A stretch of 64,000 nt of DNA, from positions 451,501-515,500 of the forward strand of contig JAJGOT010000156.1 in assembly GCA_022457155.1 (NCBI GenBank), written 5' to 3'. The notes under the pieces are model-generated. The model had not been told where the DNA came from, did no database searches, and saw only the letters and a program-made list of their open reading frames with translations. The position numbers and the translations under genes are program-made. Position 1 is the first letter of the stretch, and the number at the start of each line of letters is the position of its first letter. Source of the stretch: Cladopsammia gracilis (Eukaryota; Cnidaria; Anthozoa; Scleractinia; Dendrophylliidae). Shown in pieces: positions 22,501 through 33,542 of the stretch.

Positions 22501-25500
22501 CCCGTTAAAAGCAAACACAAGTAACATGAAATCTATTTCCTTTTGTACCTTAATGATAATTGAACAAACCAATTTCCTAATGACAGCAAAAGTAATTGAA
22601 GTAGGTGTGTGATTGTGTGTAACTATACTAAACGCCTTGCCTCCTTTTTCCCCATTTTTATTCAGTTGAATTATTAGTTACTTAGTTAGATCAAAACCGT
22701 CTTGTAGAATTTAGAAATTGATTAACGCGCAGACAAAAAAATTTCAATACACTCGTTTCCTCATTAATATCAGGTCTTCAAGACTTCGTATCAACCTCAA
22801 GACCAATCAACCAATCACAATTAGTTAAGATTTAATCTCTAGGAAAGACAGCTGAAGCGGTTATAAACCTATTATTACTTATTATCGCGATTGCCGATAT
22901 CCCCAGGGTTTCTGAAGATTAAACAGGATTTATATTGTGACGACACAAATGTTGGGTTTGCTGATGACCAATCAGAAGATGTTTTCTTACCACCCGTATC
23001 TGATTATTGTTAAGGAGCAATACTGATGAAGATTTCGTGATCAGAGCATAAGTTACTTCTATGTTGTTTCTTTCATGTTTACACAGGCGCGCGCTTAGCG
23101 TAATTGAATTTTGTTATCCGATGTTCATAATAGATTCAGTGTAATTTAAAAGCTTATTTGCCGAGCAATCAACTCGGCTTTTTCTCCTTTTCACTTTTGT
23201 AGACACAAATGTGGCAAATAAAGAAAACTATCAGACATCTAATGTAAAAAGCAGCTTGGTATAATTTCCCTTCTCAAAGGGTGAAGCTGACTATAGGCAA
23301 AAATAATTTACAATTAATCTCCTGTCTAAAAAACTCATTGATGTCAAATTGAGGTTATAATGTCCCATTAAAAATCTTGATGATTAGGCAGCGTGTCGCA
23401 GCAGGAGCTGTCGTTGTAACTTTTTAAAACCAAAGAACGCGAGTGGCACCTTACACGTGAGTTTTCGCGCCACTTATTGTGCCAACCCCTAGCTTTTACC
23501 GCAAAATCGACCGATTGTGATTGGCTTAAAATTGTCACATGACATGATCGTGTTCCACCGTGAAAAGACACTTTCATCACCAACAAAGCTAATCAGACAG
23601 GAGGCTGCAAGCAGCCTATACTCATGCGCATGCGTAAGAAAGTTTTATGAAATATTTTAAACATGATAAGAAGATGTCCGACATGGAGAAGAGTTACTCC
23701 TCATTGTTCCTGCAAAACACGTTGTTTACTATTGACTGTTTTGTAAATGAAGGCTGTACCACAATGAAGCCAGTGTTATCTTCTAAGTGTTATATATACC
23801 TAACGTGAACATTAGTAATGTAAGTAGGGTTGTAGGAGACGCTGTCGTGAGACTTCAGTAACGCTGTTTCACCGGAAGTGAGAGTAGCCAGAAGTCACTA
23901 AACAGGAAGTGTTAATGGTAAAGCTATGAACCGGAAGTGCACAATTTAAAATATGCGTGCATAAATATGCATGAAAAAACGTGACACAAAATAATAACAA
24001 GAAGAAAAATAAAAATAAGAAAAACGAAGGGCATTTTTTAACTCACTGCGCTTTGCGCATGAGTAATAACGACTCACGTTATAACTTTTGACTGATCATG
24101 AATATCGTATTTATGTTTTAGCCGTGCAACACGAGCGAGCCCCACGCACGAATCAGTTCAAGCAAGCAGCAAACGAAGAGATCCGATGCAAGACTTTGAA
24201 ACGGAAACAAAGTAACTATGAGCAAGAAAACTTCGACATGCCACCCAGCCAGATACAAGTTACGCCGAAGAAAGAAAAAGTCTTCGATTCCCCCGTGACA
24301 CCAGAGCACGGTTCCTATGGCAACAGCCCTCCCAGGTTCCTTGTTGGGTATGTCAATCCGGCGAGCCCTAATGATGCTTCTGTGTCTGTTGCTGTGGCAA
24401 CTGCAATGACCCCACCCCACACCCCTCAGCATGGCCAGCAGGTACCGTATCCGATTATGTACCTTGGCTCACCGGAAATGCTGCACGAGTCAGCCGTGCG
24501 CATCTTGTTCATGACAGTGAAATGGGTTCGAAATATCCCAACATTCTTTGATCTACCGTTCCGTGATCAAGCGATTCTGCTCGAGGAGGGCTGGAGCGAA
24601 CTGTTTATCCTCAGCATCGCTCAGTGGAACTTACCCGTGGAGATGAGTACTTTGCTCGCGGCTGCGGGACTAAGCCCGGAGCGGGACGGGTCAGAGAAGG
24701 TGATGTGCGGGATGGGAGACATCAAGGCATTGAAAAACATCGTTGAGAGGTTCAGAGCTGCCAACATTGACCAGACGGAGTATGCATGCCTGAAAGCCAT
24801 TGTTCTCTTTAAGCCAGGTATATTTTGAGAACAAGTTTTAATTTCTATTAAGGACTTTGGAAGAGTAGTCTTCGTGACTGAGTAAAATTCAAAAGAGTAA
24901 GCATTGAGCTTTCGATTATGTGGTTGGAATATAAATCTACGTTTCACCATTCAAATGAAAGCTCTTGAGCAGTACTTTCCTTTTGTTTCCTGTAATGCTG
25001 TTCATTATGGCGCAATATAAGTAATAAAATATTATTATTATATTATTACATTATTATATTATTATTATATTATTATGCTGTACAAGGTGGCTCTTAATTA
25101 GCCTGTGGATGAAATCCTTAAGTGTGACAACTCAAATGAAAGCTATTGAACAGTACTTTACTGTGGTGCTGTTTATTATGTTGTACAAGGTGGCTCTGAC
25201 TTTTGAGTCTGTGGATGAAACTCCTAAAGTGTGACCATTCAAATAAAAGCTATTGAGCAGTACTTTCCTGTGGTGCTGTTTATTATGCTATATAAGGTGG
25301 TTCTAACTTTTGAGTCTGTGGATGAAATCTTCAAGTGTCACCGTTGAAATAAAAGCTTTCTTTTTATTGGGTAAACATGGCATCTATCAAAAATTGAAGG
25401 ATTAATCATGGCGTTTCTACTTTTATTACAGACACAAGAGGACTGCGTGCACCACACCACGTGGAACAACTTCAAGACCAGGCACAAAGCATGCTGGGAG

Positions 25501-25673
25501 AATATGATCGTCAGACCTACCCCAGCCAACAAGTGCGATTCGGTCGTTTGCTTCTGATGCTGCCTTCATTACGATCACTTTCTTCAAAATGCATCGAGCA
25601 GATGTTTTTCCGTGGTACACTTGACACTATTCCAATGGAAAGGCTTTTGTCTGACATGTTTAAGTCAGCCTGA
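19503..25673 (+). CDS. nr2e3-like: NR2E-type nuclear receptor, closest to NR2E3/PNR (four exons, 402 aa)
   Basis: The coding exons are 19503-19545, 20274-20501, 24122-24817 and 25432-25673. Every junction is GT-AG with phase 1 and the sum is 402 codons plus TGA. The product is a ligand-regulated or orphan transcription factor that acts in the nucleus. The DNA-binding domain spans residues 22-99. Finger 1 uses C22, C25, C39 and C42; finger 2 uses C58, C64, C74 and C77. The extension AVQHERAPR is the hallmark of tailless-type receptors. A proline- and basic-rich hinge follows. The ligand-binding domain starts near residue 210, with the signature [16 protein letters not shown] and a C-terminal activation helix MERLLSDM at 391-398. 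The C-terminal half ([26 protein letters not shown]) resembles vertebrate PNR more than TLX. The P-box CDGCRG is unusual, because family members known to me have Ser or Ala in place of Arg. An in-frame stop upstream supports the start. Subfamily placement needs a tree. Confidence 0.93.
19546..20273 (+). other. Nuclear-receptor intron 1
   Basis: 728 bp, with donor GTAATT and acceptor TTTCTCCACAG. Near 19970-20060 there is a strongly diverged satellite monomer (AACTTTGAGGCTGTAGATGA, ATTACCTGTGGTGCATTT), an old trace of the family found elsewhere in the window. A minus-strand open frame across exon 2 is only the shadow of the receptor. Confidence 0.75.
20502..24121 (+). other. Nuclear-receptor intron 2
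   Basis: 3,620 bp, with donor GTGAGT and acceptor ATTTATGTTTTAG. It separates the DNA-binding-domain exon from the hinge and ligand-binding exon. I see no nested gene. A small satellite fragment (GAAATGAAAGCTACTGAGCA) lies near 22300. An intron this long could hold enhancers, but nothing specific can be named. Confidence 0.7.
24945..25355 (+). repeat. Satellite cluster in nuclear-receptor intron 3
   Basis: About four monomers of the 106-bp family (CATTCAAATGAAAGCTCTTG, GAGCAGTACTTTCC, TCTGTGGATGAAATC) fill most of the 614-bp intron 3 (24818-25431). The first is interrupted by an (ATT)n run at 25027-25076. Confidence 0.9.
25027..25076 (+). repeat. (ATT)n microsatellite
   Basis: Imperfect ATT/ATATT run inside the first satellite monomer of intron 3. 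Confidence 0.85.
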
Positions 25674-26587
25674 TTCGTCTCGCAGTTACCTGCTTTAAAA
25701 AATGGCGGGAAACGAAATGGCTGGAAAAGAACGAGCTGTGTAAGCTCGCGTCCACGATGTCTTTTAAGTAATAAGAGAAGGAACTGCTGTAAAATTACCA
25801 AAAGAACAATCATGGGAAGTATAATGAGTGTTCCATTCTCGTTGGCTAATACGAAACGCTTGAGACCTTCGAATGTTGTAACGCAATGTTTCTAATTTCA
25901 TTATAAGAACATTGGGCTCAACCCATCACATGAATTCCCAAAAATGAACTTTTATCCGAAAGCGATACTCGCTCTCAATGGATAGCAAACAGATTATAAG
26001 TTGCCTGGTACGGCCCAGAATGCAACAAACAGAAAAAAGCTTGTATTTAAATGAATAACAGTGACAATGATATTGCGTGACTGAATGATATTCGAAGCAA
26101 ACCGGACTTTTTCTGCTTGTTTTGTTCTGGAAATAATTTTATAAATTTCCGTCAATTTGAAAAAAATCATTTGAATATGTATCATAGCATTTGAAATATC
26201 AAAACACAAGAGAGGACTGCTCATCTCTTTTTAAATTTAATTGTCGTTTTTTTTACAAAGCAAAATGCAGAGGCCCCTCTCACTTGAAGAGGCAGCCTGT
26301 TTCAGTTACCAGTATTTTTATCGCTTTTTGTTCATTACAGTTTTTATTAGTTATAATTACTATTTTTTATCTTCGAATATACAAGTTCTGCTTAATCAGT
26401 TCTTCATCAGTTTAGTATATTCTTTTTTTGGATTGTTTTGTTTTTATTTACCTTTTCGTAAACTTTTATATGGTTTCAAAAAAGTAGCAAACATAAGTTT
26501 AGTTTTCCTTTTTTGAACAATATTTAAACAAGATCAAAACCACTGGCTCTTTTGTTCAACATGGTAAAAAATGCAAACAACAACAAA
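25674..26587. other. 3' flank of the nuclear receptor
   Basis: Presumed 3' untranslated region and AT-rich intergenic DNA. I could not identify a clear AATAAA at a convincing distance. Short open frames near 26190-26510 are low-complexity F/Y/I sequence and are not supported as genes. Confidence 0.4.

Positions 26588-26622
<35 letters not shown>
26588..26622 (+). repeat. (AAT)n microsatellite
   Basis: About eleven AAT units immediately before an inverted-repeat element. Confidence 0.9.
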
Positions 26623-26623
<1 letters not shown>

Positions 26624-26641
26624 TTATATAATAATAATATA

Positions 26642-26923
26642 GAGCAGTTTTCAATTGAGTGTCAAAAGTAATTACACAATTGGTTTGGTTTTTCATTGCT
26701 ACGCTTTGTGATTGGCTAAAAAATCTCGCGCCACTTTCTCGACCAATCAGAAGTAAAACCAAAACCAATCGTGACTTGCTTGCACGCGTTTTCCCGCGCT
26801 TGGCGCCGCCGACATGTAATTGCTTCGAGCTCTGATTGGTTCATTGGATTGTTTACGACTGCTGTGATTGGTCAGAGTAATTACCTTGGTTTTGGTTTTA
26901 CCACACTTAATTGAAAACTGCTC
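26642..26923. mobile_element. TA-flanked MITE with several CCAAT boxes
   Basis: The ends TATAGAGCAGTTTTCAATT and AATTGAAAACTGCTCTATA are mirror images. With TA as target duplication (26640-26641, 26924-26925) the element is 282 bp, in the Tc1/mariner style. The interior carries CCAAT or ATTGG boxes at several places (GTGATTGGCTAA, GACCAATCAG, TGATTGGTTCATTGG, GTGATTGGTCAG). Confidence 0.75.
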
Positions 26924-26925
26924 TA

Positions 26926-28199
26926 TAAAAAATAATAATTACAGTTAAGTGAAATTTTTGTCAAGTTTTTTGACAGCCTCGTCCCCAGGGCCCTCTCCGT
27001 TTTCAAAATGGCGGGGCGGGCGTAGAAACACCTGGGCAAGGTTGGCAAAATCCTCCAATAATCATGGAGTATTTTGTCACGTGACATACGATGAAAAAGC
27101 CGTTACGTTTTTCGAAGGTTATTTCCAGCGATTTGCGGTCGGAGACTTTTCATCATGTTTTACGCGACGAAATACTGAATTATTTTGGCCACCTTGTCCA
27201 TGGGTTTCTTCGCTTGTTATTTTGAACGTGGAGAAGAACCTGGGGCAGATTTGCTTTTGAGTCGCCGCACCCACTGCTAATGGTGCATTTGATTTGGATT
27301 TATTCCCGTGAATTGTATTACATATTGGAAGATTTGGCTGGATCTGATTGGCTAAAATCGACGATTTATCAAAATATGAACCATAGAAGCGTTTGATTAT
27401 TCCAAAATCAAACAATTTCGGCACTCGTAGGGTGTCAGTGAAATGCAAGAATTGTACGCCATCTTGAATATGAAATTGCCTTGGTATGGCTTGCGGTATC
27501 ACGTACGAAAAAGTTTCAATGAAAAGCTCTGGTAGCTCAAAAGCTGTAAAGCATTTTTTGTACATATGTAAAAAATAAAAATTGTTGCAACAATGAGGCT
27601 TGACTTGTGGATAATAATGTTACGGCATGGTAGTCACGTGATTATCCGTTGGGTAGTTTATTAAATATCATGCAATTTATGTTGAGAAGTTGGTGCTCAC
27701 GTGATTATCCGTTGTGGTAATCTCAACATAAATTACATTAAGTTTAATAATTTTATTAAACAACATGTAATTTATGTTGAGACAAGCTGAGACATCAAAA
27801 AACCAGCCAGTGAGGTTAGAGGGTGGTGTTAAGGGAACATTAGAGAGCTTTTAAAAGCATCTGATGCTTTTGATTCACGGACGTCAGCCGGGAGTTTGAG
27901 TTTGGACTTCGCAATCAGTACGCATGTGCGGAGGTTGTTGACGTGATGACGTTTTGCCGTGCGTGTTGTTTTGGTCTGTTTTCAGTACAAGACGACAGTG
28001 ATGTCTTCATCTTAAACGTCAACGTAAATCTGTAAGTACAATATACGTAGCATAAGCAGTAGTGTTCTAGCGGTACTTAAACAACGACTTTTTAAAATTA
28101 TTATCACCGTGGAAAATTCCTTGAAATAGGATAAAATGTATGTTGCTGTGAGTTTGGTTTAAGCCTAAGGAAATCGAGCCTAAAGTTGCCGCTGTCATA
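26926..28199. other. Intergenic with small repeats
   Basis: CTCGTCCCCAGGG near 26981 resembles the end of the small element at 30748-30821. TCACGTGATTATCCGTTG occurs twice (near 27635 and 27697), and inverted ATGTAATTTATGTTGAGA/TCTCAACATAAATTACAT copies lie between 27720 and 27785. No gene is supported. Confidence 0.45.
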
Positions 28200-28761
28200 G
28201 TGATATGTGTTTCCCTGTCATGTGTTCCCCCGAACATATATCACTAGTGACAGGTGTTTCCCCGGTAGGGAAACATAAAACAATAAAGCTGTGTATCCAA
28301 GCCTTCAAATGAACATGAAACGCAAAATGGAGGATCGGGTGTGAATCTGTAGTTTTCTAAAATTGCAGCTGGTCCAGCAGTAGGAGAGCGAATTCACAAT
28401 TATTACTATAAAGGAGCCGTAGGGTGAATGCCTTCATGATATATATCAACAATCCGCTCAAGTTATACTCTGAATAGCAACGTCCTCTTCGAAAATCGAA
28501 AATCGATAGGTTGGCAAAAAAAAGGCACTACAAACGACAGGGCAGTGATATGTGTTTTCCTTGTTCAGGAGATTCTTTTTAATGCCATCCACTAAACTGA
28601 CACCGTCCATAATAATGGTATGCCATTCCTTAATACGTTTTACGATGTACGAATAAATCACGCCGTCAACGATGCTTGAGGGGGAAACATATCACTAAAA
28701 GGACTGAGGCAGTGATATGTGTTTCCCTTAATCAGGAGAGGGGAGGGGAAGCACATATCAC
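28200..28761. mobile_element. Possible inverted-repeat element with GTGATATGTGTTTCC motifs
   Basis: It begins GTGATATGTGTTTCCC and ends GGGGAAGCACATATCAC, inverted with one mismatch. The same motif recurs inside at about 28547, 28685 (inverted) and 28712. No clear target duplication was seen, so the boundaries are uncertain. Confidence 0.4.
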
Positions 28762-29563
28762 CAGTTTCGTAGCAAGAACAGCATGAATCCAGCGATAACA
28801 ATAACTAATTTGTTGTAAACGAATATAAACAACAATAAGGCTAAGAAGAATAAAAGAACTGAAAGGAAGAGCTGACTTAGCATTGTGGTTCCTTGAGAGT
28901 CATGGTTTAAAATTAACCTGTCTTAAAGTCAAAGAGTCTGATTCAGGGAGAGAAGATACATTTGATTATATAAAGGAGAAAGTCACCCAGGAGGATGAAG
29001 ACAATCTAGAGCAGCTTTTATTTTTGTTGGACAAAGTTTGTGTGAGTGATGAACTGTACCATGAACTCACCATATTATACAATGATTTACCTAGATCATT
29101 TAATCAAACCGAGAAGAGATCTGATCTCAACAAACTTTCCACATTGAAAGAGTTCCAGGAAAGTATCCAGGAGCACAGATCTCATTTATGGATACACTCC
29201 AGGATCACATAAGGGAATATTTCAAATCACACCCGAACCACCCACTGGATGAGACTATAAAGGTCAAAATTAGTGGTGATGGAGCCAAGATGTCCAGAAC
29301 CATCAATTTTAGGGTTTTTGCCCTTTTCACTTTTTACAAATTGGGGAGAGGGTGATGTCCTCTAACGGGAAAAGAAACAGTAAAAGAACATTATGTATAG
29401 TAAATGGGCCAATGGGACATTGAAATCATCAGTGGGAAGTGCCATAAGTGAGATAAACCGCGTCATCGAAAATGGCAAAATAGAGGTCGATGGAAAAGTA
29501 GTCAGCATAGAGATGTTTTTAGCGGGGACTACAAATTTTTGCTTATGACCATGGGCCTCAAAG

Positions 29564-29862
29564 TGGAGACACGGTGGTCTAGTGGTTAGTGCGTCGGACT
29601 TTCAACCTGAAGGTCGGTGGTTCGAGCCTGGTCTCTGCCGTCGTGTTGTTTCCTTAGACAAGAAACTTTACTCCACACTGTCTCTCTCCACCCAGGTGTA
29701 TAAATGGGTACCGGCGACAAAATGCTGGGGGTAACCCTGCGATGGACTAGCATCCCATCCAGGGGGGAGTAGCAATATTCCTAGTCGCTTCATGCTACAG
29801 AAACCGGGTTTAAGCTCCGGCCGTGTGGGCCATCTGGCTCGTGTGCGACTTTACTTTACTTA
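29564..29862 (+). mobile_element. Full-length tRNA-derived SINE (copy a)
   Basis: 299 bp flanked by a perfect 14-bp duplication CATGGGCCTCAAAG (29550-29563 and 29863-29876). The head TGGAGACACGGTGGTCTAGT carries a polymerase III A-box-like sequence, and GGTTCGAGCC is a B box. The anticodon position reads TTC, suggesting a tRNA-Glu origin. The body contains GATGGACTAGCATCCCATCC, a block that resembles conserved metazoan SINE core domains. The copy is inserted inside the transposase-like relic. Confidence 0.92.
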
Positions 29863-30084
29863 CATGGGCCTCAAAGGGGCAACCTCTGATTATGCTTGTG
29901 TGTGGTGCAAAATTCATAAAATTCAAAGGTGGGACATGACCAAAGACCTGGACTTTTACAACTCAGGGGAACTAGAAGACCTTACAGGAAATCAGAGATT
30001 TTCATGGTTCAAATAAGTTTTTCTGCATTCATCCCCCTACTTGACATTAAACTTGACCACGTTGTTCTGGATGAACTTCATTTA

Positions 30085-30332
30085 GGTCGTGTTCTATTGG
30101 GATCAACCGTTTCAACCTAAACCAGTTTTGGTTGATTTGGTTGAGGTGTCCCAATAGAACACTTTTCAACCATTTTAGGTTTCAACCGTTTCAACCATTT
30201 CAACCAGGTTCAGAGCTGGTTGAAATGGTTGATCAACCAAACCAACCGAAAACGGTTTTTTCCCAATAGAACACGAAAAAAATCCAACCAACCCAACCAA
30301 CCGAAAATGGTTGATCCCAATAGAACACGACC
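30085..30332. mobile_element. Harbinger-type MITE, 248 bp
   Basis: The ends GGTCGTGTTCTATTGGGATC and GATCCCAATAGAACACGACC are exact inverted copies. TTA flanks both sides (30082-30084, 30333-30335), the TWA-type 3-bp target duplication of PIF/Harbinger elements. The interior repeats GGTTGAAACGGTTGA-like motifs. Removing the element joins the DELHL codons to ACGATGAGGATC of the host relic. Confidence 0.88.
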
Positions 30333-30747
30333 TTAACGATGAGGATCATTGACAGACTTACTGAGAACATGATCACTGAAGTCATGGAAAGGGACAGCAA
30401 AACTGATTTTGTGAAGAAAAGGGGAGAGGAGACTAAGGAATTTACCTCAAACGATTGATCAGTGTAATAAATGACCTTGGAATAACCTTTTCAGTGTGGG
30501 AGAAAACAAATGCAGATGGCAAAGGAAGTGATTCATATAATTGGACCAGCCTAACAGGTTCAGACAAGAAGAAACTTCTTCATCTGCTTCCTTCACAGCT
30601 GGGGTCAAGAGACATCCTTTTTCCAGAAACAAAGGAAACTGTTGTAAAGCTATGGAGGGATTTTGAATCCCTTTACCAATTGATTAACTCTGACTCCTGA
30701 TGTTTCCGTATCTACTTTTGTGCATCGCGTTCGATCTGGGTCATCCT

Positions 30748-30821
30748 CGTCCCCAGAGTTCCACGGTTTTTTTAAATTGCGTTACCGCTGACCAAACGAA
30801 ACGAGGGCTCTGGGGACGAGA
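30748..30821. repeat. Short inverted repeat with CTCGTCCCCAGAG ends
   Basis: CTCGTCCCCAGAG and CTCTGGGGACGAG bracket 74 bp, and a further CTGGGGACGAGAAT follows at 30828. It is probably a small MITE remnant. Confidence 0.45.
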
Positions 30822-30829
30822 ATGGATCT

Positions 30830-31574
30830 GGGGACGAGAATACGTAAACATGCACTGCGAGAAAATTTTGAGCCCATGGGATTTGGTGTGATGCAAGCAG
30901 AAGCGAAACAAATTTGGGTTTTGTTTGTTGCCGTTTATTCGTGCCGGATACGGCGACGAGGTGAGGTTTGCCATCCGTTTTTCTTTTTATTTTTCGTGTT
31001 TTCGTCTCTCATTTGTGCATCGCATTAAATCTGGGTACGAGAATACGCACGCATGCACAGTGACCGGGGAGCACACTTTAAAGTGGTAGGGCTAATAGGA
31101 TAAAATGGCATTGAGAATTATTTTGCGAGCGAACACCATTAGGAGGGATTGGGGGCATTCCCCCCTCCAGAACATTTTGAAATCTTGATGCTTGAAACGT
31201 GTAACGCGCATTCACAGCTTCCGAATATATTCATTTTTTGCTTAGTACCATATTTGGAAACACCTCGATCCCTCGAGATAGGAAGCAAGTTGTTCTAGCG
31301 AATTGATTGGTTAATATTTTGATTTTGATTTTCCAAACATGGCTGTAACAACTTCTAAGCAAATTGAATAATCGGAAGTTGTTTTGAAGCGTACAAGAGA
31401 CAGTTGCACGTTTCAACCCACTTACGGGTTTCTGGTTGTACCTATTGAAAAAAGATGTTTGCGTTTTAGATTTATATTTTCATTGAATGGAAACAAACAA
31501 GGACTTCAGCCTCGGACTTTTGTCTTTTGACTTCGCCTATTCTGCTTTCCACTTTAATGATAATCGAGTACTTC
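30830..31574. other. Intergenic, nothing supported
   Basis: No supported gene. A block similar to CATCGCGTTCGATCTGGG upstream recurs as CATCGCATTAAATCTGGG near 31018. Confidence 0.4.
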
Positions 31575-31578
31575 TTAA

Positions 31579-33207
31579 GGTGGCTCGACTGCGTTTTTGA
31601 GTAACGATACCTTTTTACTTTGAGAAACTTGTGTACCACCACAAACGATCCAACGGAAAATCGATTACCACAGCTGTACTAGAGAAAGAGTGGGAAGTTT
31701 TATGGAAATCGGAGTTGCCAAAGCAACGTTATGACGTCACTCCCTGTTTTACATAATACCGATTTACTTGTCATCAAGAGATAATTTTGGAAAACGCTCT
31801 CTGGATCTTCGACCTGACGTTCTTGTCCTAAGGTCTACAAAATTTTACGAATTTCTATGGAAGCGTTTTCGAGAAAATTTCGAGTGAAGTTTTAAGGTGT
31901 TAAAATACAACAAAAACAAAACAATTTTGAAATGTTATTAAAACTTATGTCTACAAGGCTTGATGAAATAATATTTTGGCCTTAAATGAATTTTATACCA
32001 TCCAAATACCTTGAGTTGAAAATCTCTGCGAAATCGTCCATTTGGATTTTATAAACATTGGCTTAAATATGAACTGGTCTCTAGTGTTATTTCGCGTTTT
32101 TATCAAAAATTGACCCTACACTTATTAAAATGATTGCGAGTTTAAAAGCGATAGATGAATTTTGTTAAAACTTAGTCCTCATAAAGATTAATTAATATTC
32201 AATACAACTACCAAGTTTCAAATTCATTGAAACGTTCTAAGACTGTTCTAAGCCTCAACGTAGGAAAATATTGTGCTGATTTTCACGAAAGTGGTTTGTT
32301 GCTCTCATTATGCGTCTCCATTGTCTCGAATCGCCATGCAATTGTTAATTTCAGTACACAATTAATTCATAAACACTTCATCGCTTTGTTTTAAGTGTTA
32401 CATGAATTCATGATGTACTGAAAGCTACAATTCCACGGCGATTTCATACAATGGAGATGCATAATGAAACAACAAGCCACAAGCGCGAAAATCAGCTCAA
32501 TACTTCCCTGAGTTGGCGCTAAAAATTGACATCCTTAGAATGTTTCAATGAATTTGAAACTTGGGGATTGTATTAAACATTAATTAATCTTCATGAGGAC
32601 TAAGTTTTAAAAAATTCATCGATCGCTTTTTAAATCGTGACAATTATAATAAGCCTTAGGGTCAATTTTTGATATAAAAGCGAAATAACACTCCAGGCCA
32701 GTTCATATTCAAGCCAATATTTCTGAAATTCAAATGGAGCGATTTACTTGAGATTTTCACCTAAGGTATTTGGATGGTATAAAATTCATTTAAGACCAAA
32801 ATATTATTTCATCAAGCCTTGTAGACACAAGTTTTAATAACATTTCAAAATTGTTTTGTTTTTGTTGTATTTTAACACCTTAAAACTTCACTCGAAATTT
32901 TTTCGAAAACGCTTCTATAGAAATTTGTAAAATTTTGTAGACCTTAGGACAAGTAAGTCAGGTCGAAGATCCAGAGGGCGTTTTCCAAAATTATCTCTTG
33001 ATGACAAGTAATTCGGTATTATGTAAAACAGGGAATGACGTTATAACGTTGCTATGGCAGCTCCGATTTCCATAAAACTTACCTCATCTGAAACTTTAAT
33101 CTTTCTCTAGTGCAGCTGTGGCAATCGATTTTCCGTTGGATCGTTTGTGGTAAACAAGTTTCTCAAAGCTAAACTGTATCGTCACTCAAAAACCCAGTCG
33201 AGCCACC
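31579..33207. mobile_element. 1.63-kb foldback element with ~800-bp arms and TTAA target sites
   Basis: It starts GGTGGCTCGACTG and ends CAGTCGAGCCACC, with TTAA on each side (31575-31578, 33208-33211). The arms are inverted copies along almost their entire length. Examples are GATCTTCGACCTGACGTTCTT near 31805 against CAGGTCGAAGATCCAGAG near 32960, and CAAGGCTTGATGAAATAATA near 31956 against the complement near 32806. The centre (about 32355-32430) still pairs around a loop of roughly 14 bases. No coding capacity was recognised. TTAA suggests piggyBac- or Kolobok-type mobilisation. Confidence 0.88.
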
Positions 33208-33520
33208 TTAACTGTTTGATTTCTTTCGAGCTATTTTAACTGAGATAACCGTTTGCACGTAAACAAATAAAACGGCGCATAATTTTGGGAAAACAAAAAA
33301 AATAACATTACATCTTTTCCGTTTCGATCTAGCTGTATATGACTTAAAAACATTGCATGTGATAAAATCAGAAGCACATAACGGATAAGCTTCTGATAAA
33401 ACAAATAGGACTGCTTTAATGACTTTGTTGTTATTTTAGAAGGGGGAAATATAAATAAGAACTAAATTGAAAAAAAAATTGCCGATGGAGGATATCTAGT
33501 AATTATATTTTTTTGCTCCT

Positions 33521-33542
33521 AAATTAAATTAAATTAAATTAA
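33521..33542 (+). repeat. (AAATT)n microsatellite
   Basis: Four AAATT units. Confidence 0.85.

Larger units (their letters stand above)
28864..30700 (+). pseudogene. Broken transposase-like gene (RNase H-fold type suspected)
   Basis: Coding traces on the plus strand are scattered over different frames with small indels. In order: an acidic N-terminal block at 28864-29212; VKISGDGAKMSRTINF near 29262-29309; [20 protein letters not shown] followed by ACVWCKIHK, split by a SINE; KLDHVVLDELHL, cut by a MITE at 30085; then RIIDRLTENMI and a C-terminal block ending in TGA at 30698-30700. The GDG..., CxxC and DELH order is what one expects of a DDE-type transposase core. It reminds me of the RAG1/Transib layout (GDG, a Cys pair, then an acidic motif by a His), but I cannot name the family. 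Frameshifts and two insertions make it non-functional. Confidence 0.6.

Noticed and set aside
24118..24432. Minus-strand open frame over the receptor hinge
   Set aside because: Shadow of exon 3; no motif and no splice support.
26241..26516. 91-codon frame rich in F, Y and I
   Set aside because: Low-complexity AT-rich sequence 3' of the receptor; no homology and no splice context.
29575..29650. tRNA gene
   Set aside because: A and B boxes and a TTC anticodon-like triplet are present, but the arms are mismatched and the sequence is the head of a SINE with target duplications.
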